Below the pieces are notes generated by a model that had not been told where the DNA came from, made no database searches, and worked only from the letters and a program-made list of their open reading frames with translations. Positions 44,631 to 52,941 of a stretch of 64,000 bases of DNA are shown in pieces. Origin of the DNA: Roseiarcus sp963781895 (lineage in GTDB: Bacteria; Pseudomonadota; Alphaproteobacteria; Rhizobiales; Beijerinckiaceae); assembly GCA_963781895.1 (NCBI GenBank), contig CAWAIM010000054.1:62001-126000 (forward strand), given 5' to 3'. The stretch's first letter is position 1. Each line of letters starts with the position of its first letter. The position numbers and the translations under genes are program-made.

Positions 44631-45338
44631 CTACCGGGCGCGCTGACCGAAGAGAATCTTGCGCGCTTCTTCGTCGGTCGAGAGATCGTGCTGGCGCCGG
44701 CCCGGGATGTCGAGCGCCAGCCCGCGCTGAACGGCCGGACGCGCCAGCACCGCGTCGAGCCAGCGCGCCAGATGCGGGAAGTCCGAGATCTGCTGTCCAT
44801 AGCGCTTCCAGCCCCTGGTCCAGCCGACGCAGGCCATGTCCGCGATCGAATAGGGGCCGGCGAGATACTCGCGGTCGGCGAGGCGTCGGTCCATCACCCC
44901 GAACAGCCGGTTCACCTCGTTGGTGTAGCGCTCGATGGCGTAAGGGATCTTCTCGGCCGCGTAGACGCGGAAGTGATTGGCCTGCCCCGCCATCGGCCCA
45001 AGACCGCCCATCTGCCAGAACAGCCACTCGCTGACCGCCACACGCTCGCGCGCGCCGGCGCCGCCGAAGCGCCCCGTCTTGCCCGCCAGATACTGCAGAA
45101 TCGCGCCCGACTCGAATACCGAAATCGGCGCGCCGTCGGGCCCGTCGGGATCGACGATCGCCGGCATGCGGTTGTTCGGCGAGATGGCGAGAAAGGCCGC
45201 CTCGAACTGCTCGCCCGCGCCGATGTCGACGCCACGAACCTTGTACGGCAGGCCGCACTCTTCCAGCATGATGGAAATCTTCCATCCGTTCGGAGTGGGC
45301 CAATAATAGAGATCAATGGGCTGTTGAGACTGGGTCAT
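44631..45338 (-). CDS. Glutathione S-transferase family protein (YghU/YfcG-like)
   Basis: A 235-residue cytosolic protein from ATG 45338. The thioredoxin-like N-terminal domain contains IDLYYWPTPNGWKISIMLEE and NRMPAIVDPDG, then VFESGAILQYLAGKTGRF (glutathione-binding ES). The helical C-terminal domain has LFWQMGGLGPMAGQANHF, the signature of the YfcG/YghU (Ure2p-like) group with disulphide-bond reductase activity. The real substrate is unknown. It is a single gene downstream of tRNA-Ser on the same strand. Confidence 0.88.
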   Translation of the reverse strand: MTQSQQPIDLYYWPTPNGWKISIMLEECGLPYKVRGVDIGAGEQFEAAFLAISPNNRMPAIVDPDGPDGAPISVFESGAILQYLAGKTGRFGGAGARERVAVSEWLFWQMGGLGPMAGQANHFRVYAAEKIPYAIERYTNEVNRLFGVMDRRLADREYLAGPYSIADMACVGWTRGWKRYGQQISDFPHLARWLDAVLARPAVQRGLALDIPGRRQHDLSTDEEARKILFGQRAR

Positions 45339-45542
45339 GCGGCGCCTGCCCTGGTGCGCAGCGCCGACGCCACAGCGGGGAAGGATTCCCCAACGTCGGC
45401 GCCGACTTCTTGCTGCGACCACAAGCCTGCAACGCTTGCAGCTTATTGACAAGGCCGCATGGCCCGGTCACCGACGCGGGGCAATCCCGCTGTCGTCGCT
45501 ACAACGCCATGATGCTCGCGCGGAAAACAAGCAAGGCCGATC

Positions 45543-45573
45543 AAGCCGGGCTTAGCCGCCACAAGCCGGGCTT
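45543..45573. repeat. Twin palindromes downstream of the histone-like gene
   Basis: AAGCCGGGCTT occurs at 45543-45553 and again at 45563-45573. Each is self-complementary around a central G, and the two together form a longer stem with one central mismatch and a 9-base loop. The element lies about 30 bp beyond the stop of the H1-like gene (minus strand) and may act as its terminator. No T-run follows. Confidence 0.4.
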
Positions 45574-45604
45574 GACCAGCCAATGCGTTACATATGGAAG
45601 CAGA

Positions 45605-45902
45605 TCAGGCGACCGATGGCGTATCGGAACCGGGAGAAGCCGCCATCGCCTTCTTCCGCTTGGCCGGGGCGCGCTTGGCGGCGGTCTTCTTCGCGGCCGT
45701 CCTCTTGGCCGGGAGACTTTCTCGCGGTCGTCTTCTTCCCAGCGGCCTTTTTAGCGGAGGCCTTCTTCACCGCGCCTTTGCGCGCAGTCTTCTTCGCGAC
45801 GACCTTGCGGGCCGTCTTCTTCGCGGCAGCCTTCTTCGCGGGTTTTTTGGCGGCGGATTTCTTCGCCGTCTTCTTAGCAGCAGCTTTCGCCATGTCTTGC
45901 AT
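45605..45902 (-). CDS. Histone H1-like Lys/Ala-rich DNA-binding protein, frame interrupted once
   Basis: From ATG 45902 or 45893 the product is built almost wholly of KKTAKK, AKKPAKK and AKKTARK units, like bacterial Hc1/H1-like nucleoid proteins. After about 55-60 residues the frame breaks at about 45710-45713 (minus strand TCTCCCGGCC). The next frame continues with PAKRTAAKKTAAKRAPAKR and ends SDTPSVA at 45605, about 99 residues in all. An extra C in the CCC run, or a missing dinucleotide, explains the break equally well. Role: chromatin compaction (inference). Confidence 0.75.
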
Positions 45903-46450
45903 CCCTCTCGATTGCCAGATCCACACACGATTGTTCGTGTCTCGCGGTGGCGCGAAGGAAAGTACATTCGTTTTGATTGCACGCAAGAGATGCACAAGCG
46001 CGTCACATGCTCCGAGCGGCGTCACTATCGAATTATCGCGCGCGCTCGCAGACCCGCGTAAACCTTGGCGATGGCGCCTGCGAGCGGATGTCGATCGCGC
46101 GCCATTGCGACTCCGCTCGCATCTCGCACGCTCGCGAGACAACGTGCGAGAGCGTGCGCGAATTCGTGATTCGACTATATTTTGTCGGCCATTCAGAGGT
46201 TCGACGCTTGTCGCGTCCGCACCATCGCCATTGCTCGGAGCGTTCGATAATTTGTCGCGCCGAGGTTCACGCTTGCCGAAGCGCGCGCCGCGCCGGCGTA
46301 TCAAATCGAAACGAGCGTCGTGCGATTCGCAATCGAATTTTTCTTGGCGGACATCATCGCATTTTCGACGCTACGAGGCCGCGAACGAGGCGCCGATCCC
46401 TCGAGAGCCGCTGCGAATCAGGTGATTCGCGCAGTGCGAATCGATTCTTG
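45903..46450. other. Intergenic region upstream of the histone-like gene and downstream of gatB
   Basis: About 550 bp without a credible gene. A hairpin GATTCGC/GCGAATC (46422-46440, 5-base loop) lies just beyond the gatB stop and may end its transcript, though no T-run follows. Numerous GATTCG and CGAATC words occur between 46310 and 46440. The promoter of the H1-like gene must lie on the left side, but no clear hexamers were found. Confidence 0.45.
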
Positions 46451-47938
46451 TCAGAGGTCGAGTCGCCGTTTCAGCGCGTCTCTGACCGCTTGAGGATTGG
46501 CCTTGCCGCCCGTCGCCTTCATCACCTGACCGACAAACCAACCGAGTACGCCAGGCTTGGTCTTGGCCTGCTCGGCCTGGTCGGGATTGGCCGCGATGAC
46601 GGCGTCCACCGCGCCGTCGATGGCGCCGACGTCGGTGACTTGGCGCAGGCCGCGCGCCTCGACGACCGCGCGCGGGTCGGCGCCGACGTCTTCCCCGAGC
46701 AGCATCTCGAGAAGGGTCTTGGCGATCTTGCCCGAGATCACGCCCTCGCCAATAAGATCGACGAGGGTCGCCAGAGAAGCGGCGCTCAGGCCGGCTTCCA
46801 CGACCGCGACGCCGCGCGCGTTGGCGTGCGCCGACACGTCGCCCATCAGCCAATTGGCGACCGCCTTGGCGTCGCGCTCGCCGCCCCCGTGCTTCACCGC
46901 GCTCTCGAAGAAATCCGCGGTCTCCCGTTCGGCGACGAGGAGCGAGGCGTCATAGGCCGAGAGGCCGTAATCGCCCATGAACCGGGCCTTCTTGGCGTCC
47001 GGCAGCTCCGGCAGATAGGCGGCGAGCGCATCGACATACTCGGGATCGAGTTCGAGCGGCAGCAAGTCAGGATCGGGAAAATAGCGATAATCGTGCGCTT
47101 CCTCCTTGGAGCGCATCGAACGCGTCTCGCCGCGCGCGGGATCGAACAGCCGCGTTTCCTGCTCGACCGCGCCGCCGTCCTCGACGACGGCGATCTGGCG
47201 CCGCGCCTCGGCCTCGATCGCCTGGCCGATGAAGCGGATCGAGTTGACGTTCTTGATCTCGCAACGGGTGCCGAGCGGTTCCCCGGGGCGGCGCACCGAG
47301 ACATTGACGTCGGCGCGCAGATTGCCTTTCTCCATGTCGCCGTCACAAGAGCCGATGTAGCGCAGGATCGTGCGCAATTTGCCGACATAGGCCTTGGCCT
47401 CTTCGGACGATCGCATATCGGGCTTGGAGACGATTTCCATCAACGCCACGCCGGAGCGGTTGAGGTCGACGAAGGTCATCGTCGGCGACTGGTCGTGCAG
47501 CGACTTGCCGGCGTCCTGCTCCAGATGCAGACGCTCGATGCCGACCTTGATTGAACGATCGGGCGTCAGATCGACCTGGATTTCCCCCTCCCCCACGATC
47601 GGGCTCTTATACTGGGAGATCTGATATCCTTGCGGCAGATCGGGATAGAAGTAGTTCTTTCGGTCGAAAGTCGAGCGATGATTGATCTTCGCTCCGAGGC
47701 CGAGGCCGGTGCGGACCGCCTGCGCGACGCATTCGCGGTTGATGACCGGGAGCATCCCCGGCATCGCCGCGTCGACCAGCGACACCTGCGAATTGGGTTC
47801 GCCTCCGAACGCCGTCGAGGCGCCGGAAAACAGTTTTGCGCGCGACGTTACCTGGGCGTGCACTTCCAGACCGACGATCACTTCCCAATCGCCTGTCGCG
47901 CCTCGGATGAGTTTGGCGTTGGCCTGCTCGGTCGCCAT
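46451..47938 (-). CDS. gatB: Asp-tRNA(Asn)/Glu-tRNA(Gln) amidotransferase subunit B
   Basis: GatB activates mis-acylated Glu-tRNA(Gln) or Asp-tRNA(Asn) by phosphorylation for amidation. The 495-residue protein starts at ATG 47938. It contains WEVIVGLEVHAQVTS, KLFSGASTAFGGEPN, RKNYFYPDLPQGYQISQY, KGNLRADVNVSVRRPGEPLG, and a C-terminal YqeY-like tail ending in NPQAVRDALKRRLDL. All are intact. It is separated from gatA by about 50 bp. It acts in a GatCAB complex encoded here. Confidence 0.97.
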   Translation of the reverse strand: MATEQANAKLIRGATGDWEVIVGLEVHAQVTSRAKLFSGASTAFGGEPNSQVSLVDAAMPGMLPVINRECVAQAVRTGLGLGAKINHRSTFDRKNYFYPDLPQGYQISQYKSPIVGEGEIQVDLTPDRSIKVGIERLHLEQDAGKSLHDQSPTMTFVDLNRSGVALMEIVSKPDMRSSEEAKAYVGKLRTILRYIGSCDGDMEKGNLRADVNVSVRRPGEPLGTRCEIKNVNSIRFIGQAIEAEARRQIAVVEDGGAVEQETRLFDPARGETRSMRSKEEAHDYRYFPDPDLLPLELDPEYVDALAAYLPELPDAKKARFMGDYGLSAYDASLLVAERETADFFESAVKHGGGERDAKAVANWLMGDVSAHANARGVAVVEAGLSAASLATLVDLIGEGVISGKIAKTLLEMLLGEDVGADPRAVVEARGLRQVTDVGAIDGAVDAVIAANPDQAEQAKTKPGVLGWFVGQVMKATGGKANPQAVRDALKRRLDL

Positions 47939-47988
47939 GTCGATGATCCCGGTCGATAAGGAGTATGTCGGATCGAGGCGCGGGCGTC

Positions 47989-49552
47989 TCAGGCCCACCA
48001 CGCCTCGGGTAGCTTCGTGCGCCCGGCGGACTGCTCGATCGTCTCAGCGAGCATGAACAGCGTCTCCTCGTCGAAAGGGCGGCCGATCAGCTGCAGTCCG
48101 AGGGGCAGGCCATCGCCGGAAAGGCCTGCTGGAGCGACCAGCGCTGGCAGGCCCGCCATGTTGACCGTTACCGTGAATACATCGTTTAGATACATCTCCA
48201 CCGGATTGTCCGCGCCCTTCTCGCCGATGCCGAACGCCGCCGAGGGCGTCGCCGGCGTCAGGATCGCGTCGACGCCGTCGGCGAAGACGCGTTCAAAGTC
48301 GCTCTTGATCAGCGTGCGAATTTTCTGCGCGCGCACATAGTAAGCGTCGTAGTAGCCGGCCGAAAGAACGTAGGAGCCGATCATCAGCCGCCGCCGCACT
48401 TCGGCGCCGAATCCGCTGGCGCGGGTCTTCTTATAAAGGCCGGCCAGGTCGTCGGCGGGCTCGCGCAGGCCGTACCGCACGCCGTCATAGCGCGCCAGAT
48501 TGCTCGACGCTTCCGCCGGAGCGACAATATAATAAGCAGGCAGCGCATGCCGGGTGTTGGGCAGCGTCACCTCGACGATGTTCGCGCCTGCGGTCCGCAG
48601 CCATTCGGCGCCGCGCGCCCACAGCGTTTCGATTTCGGCGTTCATGCCTTCGAGGCGATATTCCTTCGGCACCCCGATCGTCAGACCCTTGATCGAACGG
48701 CCGACCGAGGCCTCGTAGTCGGGTACGGGTTCGGGCGAACAGGTCGAAGTTTTTCGGGTCGTGGCCAGCCATCGATCGCAGCATGATCGCCGCGTCGCGC
48801 ACCGTGCGCGCCAGCGGTCCGGCCTGGTCGAGAGACGAGGCGAAGGCCACCATGCCCCAGCGCGAGCAACGGCCGTAGGTCGGCTTGATGCCGACAATTC
48901 CAGTGAACGCCGCGGGCTGGCGAATCGAGCCGCCAGTGTCGCTGGCTGTCGCCGCCAGGCAGAGACGCGCGGCCACGGCGGCGGACGAGCCGCCCGAGGA
49001 GCCGCCCGGCGTCAATAGGCCGCGCTTGTCCATGCCTAAAGCCGCGCGCGCCCGGTCGCGACTCCAATTCGGCGGCAGCCACGGCGAGGCGACGGGACCA
49101 TAGTAGGAGGTTTCGTTCGACGAGCCCATCGCGAACTCGTCCATGTTGAGTTTGCCGAGCATGACCGCGCCGTCGCGCCACAGATTGGCGGTGACGGTCG
49201 ATTCGTACGGCGGCTTGAAGCCGTCGAGAATATGGCTGCAGGCCTGCGTGTGCACGCCTTCGGTGGCGTAGAGATCCTTGACCCCGATCGGCAGGCCTTC
49301 GAGCGGACCCCCCTGCCCGTCAGCCAGACGCAAGTCGCTCGCCTCGGCCATCCGCAACGCCTTGTCCGCGGTGGTCGCGACATAGGCGTTGAGAGGTTCG
49401 GCGCGGTTGATGGCTTCGAGATGGGCCCTTGTGATCTCGACGCTCGAAATCGCCCGGGATTTGAGCTGATCACGCGCCTCGGCGAGCGTCAGAGAGGTCA
49501 AGTCGGTCAAGTCGGATCCTGGGAAAGAACACGGGGCCGCGCGGCCGGTCAC
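47989..49552 (-). CDS. gatA: Asp-tRNA(Asn)/Glu-tRNA(Gln) amidotransferase subunit A, frame interrupted once
   Basis: Amidase-signature subunit that liberates ammonia from glutamine. GLPIGVKDLYATEGVHTQA (catalytic Lys), LTPGGSSGGSSAAVAA and SDTGGSIRQPAAF form the Ser-cisSer-Lys machinery. The downstream part resumes in another frame with VPDYEASVGRSIKGLTIGVP and ends PEAWWA. The break is at about 48730-48734 (minus strand GCCCGAACCC), and one CG restores about 521 residues. GTG 49552 is coupled to the gatC stop; a TTG slightly inside is possible. The gene is essential wherever Gln-tRNA synthetase is missing, so the break is probably artefactual. Confidence 0.92.
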
Positions 49553-49836
49553 TCGATCACTTTGGGTACGAGAAAGAAACCGTCCTCGGTCAGCGGCGCA
49601 TTGGCGAGGACCTTCGCAGCGATCCCACCGTCATTGACGACGTCCTCGCGCATCGGCAGGCGCATCGGAATCACCGAAGTCATCGGGTCGACGCCTTCAA
49701 CGTCGACCGCCTCCAGCGCCTCGACAAACTTGAGAATGGCGTTGATCTCGCCTTGGAGATGGGGCGTCTCGGCTTCGCTCACCTCAATGCGCGCCAAATG
49801 CGCGATGCGGCGAACCGCCCTGAGATCGACGGACAT
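49549..49836 (-). CDS. gatC: Asp-tRNA(Asn)/Glu-tRNA(Gln) amidotransferase subunit C
   Basis: A 95-residue stabilising subunit that wraps around GatA. ATG 49836 is set by GAGGAG seven bases upstream. VRRIAHLARIEVSEAE at the N-terminus and MRLPMREDVVNDGGIAAKVLANAP are diagnostic. A longer frame upstream (to 49881) lacks support. The stop overlaps the GTG of gatA. The gene is divergent from ruvX across about 200 bp. Confidence 0.95.
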   Translation of the reverse strand: MSVDLRAVRRIAHLARIEVSEAETPHLQGEINAILKFVEALEAVDVEGVDPMTSVIPMRLPMREDVVNDGGIAAKVLANAPLTEDGFFLVPKVIE

Positions 49837-50038
49837 CGAAAACTCCTCGAGGCCCAAGAATGGGGCGCGGCCCCTATACATCGTCGATTTTTGCCTTGCA
49901 AATGACCGTCGCCGACGGACAGGTCTGCACGCCAGAGCCGAGTTGTCGCTCCAATCGGCGCGCAGCCTCCGCTCGCTGACCGCCGTCCGCGAGGCGCCGA
50001 ATTCGACTTGCGAGTCGCGTCATGCTAGCCGATCGCGA

Positions 50039-50530
50039 ATGAATCGCATGATCGCGATCGAAGACTTGGCCGGGCGCCTCCCCAATAAGGCGCGCCTGAT
50101 CGGCGTCGATCTCGGAACCAAGACGATCGGCCTTGCGATTTCGGACATCGAGCGTCGGCTCGCCTCGCCGTTGAAAACATTGCCGCGCGCCGCGTTTCGG
50201 AAGGATGCCGATGCGCTGAGCGCCATTTTCTCCGAATTCGAGATCGCGGGCGTCATAATCGGCCTGCCTCTCGCTCTCGATGGACGAGACAGCCCGCGCA
50301 CCCAGTCGACGCGCGCTTTCGCTCGAAATCTAGCGACGCGCACCGATCTTCCGATCTCCTTCTGGGACGAGCGCTTCTCGACCGCCGTCGTCACGCGATC
50401 CCTCATCGCCAACGACGTTTCGCGGGCGCGCCGCGCACAAGTCGTCGATAAGCTGGCGGCGGCCTACATCCTGCAGGGCGCACTCGACCGGCTCGGCGGC
50501 CTCAGACGAGAGCAGAGCGATTTTTCATGA
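50039..50530 (+). CDS. ruvX: Putative pre-16S rRNA nuclease / Holliday junction resolvase RuvX (YqgF)
   Basis: A 163-residue RNase H-fold nuclease acting in 16S rRNA 5'-end maturation. LIGVDLGTKTIGLAISD (first catalytic Asp), VIIGLPLALDGRDSPRT, FWDERFSTAVVTRSLI (Glu) and VVDKLAAAYILQGALD (Asp) are all present. ATG 50039 is chosen; the open frame extends far upstream but overlaps gatC and gatA in the antisense direction. This ruvX-gatCAB divergent order is common in Rhizobiales. Confidence 0.93.
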   Translation: MNRMIAIEDLAGRLPNKARLIGVDLGTKTIGLAISDIERRLASPLKTLPRAAFRKDADALSAIFSEFEIAGVIIGLPLALDGRDSPRTQSTRAFARNLATRTDLPISFWDERFSTAVVTRSLIANDVSRARRAQVVDKLAAAYILQGALDRLGGLRREQSDFS

Positions 50531-50687
50531 CTTTTTCATAACTTTGTTGGGGTATACGGCTTGTTTTTTGAAAGGAAACGGACGTTTGATACAGTGAATC
50601 AATGTGCAAGCCCGATTCGCCCTCGTGCCGACAATGACGACCGGGTGACGGCTGCGGGGCGAGATTGGAGTTTGTCGATCTCATTAA

Positions 50688-51029
50688 ATGAATGGATTGT
50701 CTGACCTTATGTCCGGCGACGATGTTATTCCAAGACGAAGGCGCCAGGAGCATGGGCGGACGGGCAAGGGCGCCGTGGCGAGACCACTAAAGCGAGCGGA
50801 TGATACGTCGCACCGAACCGTCACGCGGGAGGCCCTCGACGTCGCGCGCTACGTGGTGGACATGACCGCCCAACTCGAAGCGATGGCGACCGCGGCGCGT
50901 CTCGATCTCCTCGCCTATTTCCTCGGCATGGCGAAAGCGGAAAGCGAGATGTTCGTCCGGACGAGCGCGGTGGCCAAGCCCGAACTTGAAGGCGACGAAA
51001 CCGGCGCGGCAGGACCCGAAGACCCTTAG
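50688..51029 (+). CDS. Small conserved cytoplasmic protein of unknown function
   Basis: A 113-residue product. The first 45 residues are basic and low-complexity; the second part (ALDVARYVVDMTAQLEAMA, ARLDLLAYFLGMAKAESE) forms two amphipathic helices, a pattern seen in short uncharacterised alphaproteobacterial proteins. Another ATG at 50709 would shorten it by seven codons. The upstream 150 bp are AT-richer than usual and probably hold its promoter. It converges on dprA with 35 bp between the stops. Confidence 0.55.
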   Translation: MNGLSDLMSGDDVIPRRRRQEHGRTGKGAVARPLKRADDTSHRTVTREALDVARYVVDMTAQLEAMATAARLDLLAYFLGMAKAESEMFVRTSAVAKPELEGDETGAAGPEDP

Positions 51030-51064
51030 CCGCCAAAGCATTGCTTTCTGCTGTCGCGACTGGG

Positions 51065-52297
51065 TCAATCGTCGTTCGGAAACGCGCGCAACGCAACGCG
51101 GTCGCCGCGGATGAATTCGACACGGCCGGCCAATTCGAGTTCCATCAGCGCGATGCGAACGTCGCGGGCCGAAGCCTCCGCCGCCCGCGTGAGTTCGTCG
51201 AATGTGATCGGAAAAGGGCCGAGCAGCGCGACAATTCGGTCGCGCTGCTCGCTCCGGTCGGCGACGAGACTGTCGGCGCCGTCCGCGTCGTCGCCTTCTT
51301 CGCCGCGTCGCATGAGATGGGTTGGCCGCGGATCGACCCCGAACGGGGGCCGATCGCCCAGGGGCGGCCTGCCGTACTCGTCGTCTTCCTCGAGCGAAGC
51401 GATATGCTCGGTCGAACGGACCGGTTCGAGCGCCGTCAGCACATCATCGACGCCTGTGCAGATCATCGCGCCCTGCTTCAGCAAATCGTTCGTTCCCTCG
51501 GCTCGCGGGTCAAGAGGCGAACCCGGCACGGCGAACACCTGACGATTTTGTTCGAGCGCGTATCTCGCGGTGATCAGCGATCCCGAGCCGCGCGCGGCTT
51601 CCACGACAACCGTGGCCAAGGCGAGCCCCGAGACGATGCGATTTCGGCGTGGGAAATCTCTGCCGCGCGGCTCCCACTCGATCGGCATCTCCGACACGAC
51701 CGCGCCGAACTCGACCATCCGCGCGATCAGCGCCACGGCTTCGCTTGGATACGGCTTCGCGTGCCCTCCGGCGAGCACGCCGACCGCCCCCGTGCCCAGA
51801 CTTGCGACATGGGCGCGTTGATCGATCCCGCGCGCCAGCCCGGAAACGACGATATAGCCGGCCTGACCGAGACCGCGCGCCAGCCGATCGGCCACAGTCA
51901 GCCCGGCGGCGGAGGCGTTGCGCGATCCGACGATCGCGACCGCCGGTTGTTGGAGCGCCTCCTCTCGTCCGCGAACGGCAAGGACCGGCGGCGCGGAATC
52001 GATATGACGCAGGACCGCGGGATAGTCGGGATCGGCGATCGCCACGAATCGCACGCCCAGCCTGCGCGCGCTGGCGAGTTCGCGCTCGATATCTTGCGCG
52101 GAAGCGATTCGAATCGGGCGCGTAACCCCGCCGCGGCGCGCCAGTTCGGGCAGCGCCTCCAGCGCCGCCCCGGCGCTCCCACAATTGTCGATGAGCGTGC
52201 GAAAGGTCCGCGGACCGACGTTCTCGGATCGGACGAGCCGCAGCCAGTCGAAGCGCTGTTCGTCCGAGAGGCGGGCGGCTAACGGTTTTTTCGCCAT
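51065..52297 (-). CDS. dprA: DNA-processing protein A (transformation/RecA loading)
   Basis: Binds incoming single-stranded DNA and loads RecA. The 410-residue protein from ATG 52297 has an N-terminal SAM-like region (RFDWLRLVRSENVGPRTF), the Rossmann core with VAIVGSRNASAAGL, IVVSGLARGIDQRAH and FPRRNRIVSGLA, SGSLITARYALEQNRQVFAVPG, and a C-terminal winged helix (FDELTRAAEASARDVRIALM). It starts two bases after the plsY stop and is probably co-transcribed with plsY and the dihydroorotase-like gene. Confidence 0.95.
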   Translation of the reverse strand: MAKKPLAARLSDEQRFDWLRLVRSENVGPRTFRTLIDNCGSAGAALEALPELARRGGVTRPIRIASAQDIERELASARRLGVRFVAIADPDYPAVLRHIDSAPPVLAVRGREEALQQPAVAIVGSRNASAAGLTVADRLARGLGQAGYIVVSGLARGIDQRAHVASLGTGAVGVLAGGHAKPYPSEAVALIARMVEFGAVVSEMPIEWEPRGRDFPRRNRIVSGLALATVVVEAARGSGSLITARYALEQNRQVFAVPGSPLDPRAEGTNDLLKQGAMICTGVDDVLTALEPVRSTEHIASLEEDDEYGRPPLGDRPPFGVDPRPTHLMRRGEEGDDADGADSLVADRSEQRDRIVALLGPFPITFDELTRAAEASARDVRIALMELELAGRVEFIRGDRVALRAFPNDD

Positions 52298-52299
52298 GC

Positions 52300-52899
52300 C
52301 TAACCCTTCTGGCCGATCTTCGGCTCCGAGCCATTGACGAGGCGCCCGATATTCGGGCTGTGTTTGAACCAGACCAGGACCGCGAGCATGGCCAGGACCG
52401 ACGCCAAGTCGCCCCGCCCGATCGCCAGCGCCGCGAGCGGCGAGGCGAGCGTCGCGGCGAGCGCGGCGACCGAGGAGTAGCGCGTCAGCGCCGCGGCAGC
52501 GAGCCAAACGACAGCGAAAGCGATGGCGATCTGCCAGGCAAGGCCGATCAGCCCGCCCAGGAAGGTCGCGACGCCCTTGCCGCCGCGAAACCTCAGCCAG
52601 ACGGGATAGAGATGGCCGAGGATCGCGCCCGCCGCCGCGGCGAGCCCGGTCTCATGTCCAAACGCCCACTGGCAGCCGATGACCGCGAGCGTCGCCTTCG
52701 AGACGTCGAAGCACAGCGTCGCCGCCGCGAGCCCTTTGCGCCCGGTGCGCAGGACGTTCGTCGCTCCGATGTTGCCCGAGCCGATCGAGCGCAAGTCGCC
52801 GGCGCCCGCGAGCCTGGTCACAATCACGCCGAACGGAATGGAGCCGAGCAGATAGCCGAGCGCCAGCGACAGGGCGGCCCCATACGAAAACCCCAACAT
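52300..52899 (-). CDS. plsY: Acyl-phosphate:glycerol-3-phosphate acyltransferase
   Basis: An inner-membrane enzyme for the first acylation in phospholipid synthesis. From ATG 52899 it has 199 residues and five membrane helices. Motif 1 GSGNIGATNVLRTGRKGLA, motif 2 GHLYPVWLRFRGGKGVATFLG and motif 3 (KHSPNIGRLVNGSEPK) are all visible. A GTG at 52935 would add 12 charged residues before the first helix and is less likely. It lies between the dihydroorotase-like gene and dprA. Confidence 0.95.
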   Translation of the reverse strand: MLGFSYGAALSLALGYLLGSIPFGVIVTRLAGAGDLRSIGSGNIGATNVLRTGRKGLAAATLCFDVSKATLAVIGCQWAFGHETGLAAAAGAILGHLYPVWLRFRGGKGVATFLGGLIGLAWQIAIAFAVVWLAAAALTRYSSVAALAATLASPLAALAIGRGDLASVLAMLAVLVWFKHSPNIGRLVNGSEPKIGQKG

Positions 52900-52941
52900 T
52901 CGCGCCCTGCTCTCGCCCCCGACGCCCCGCTTCACGCCAAA

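Noticed and set aside
49232..50038. Upstream extension of the ruvX frame
   Set aside because: It runs antisense to gatC and gatA, and the RuvX N-terminus begins normally at ATG 50039.
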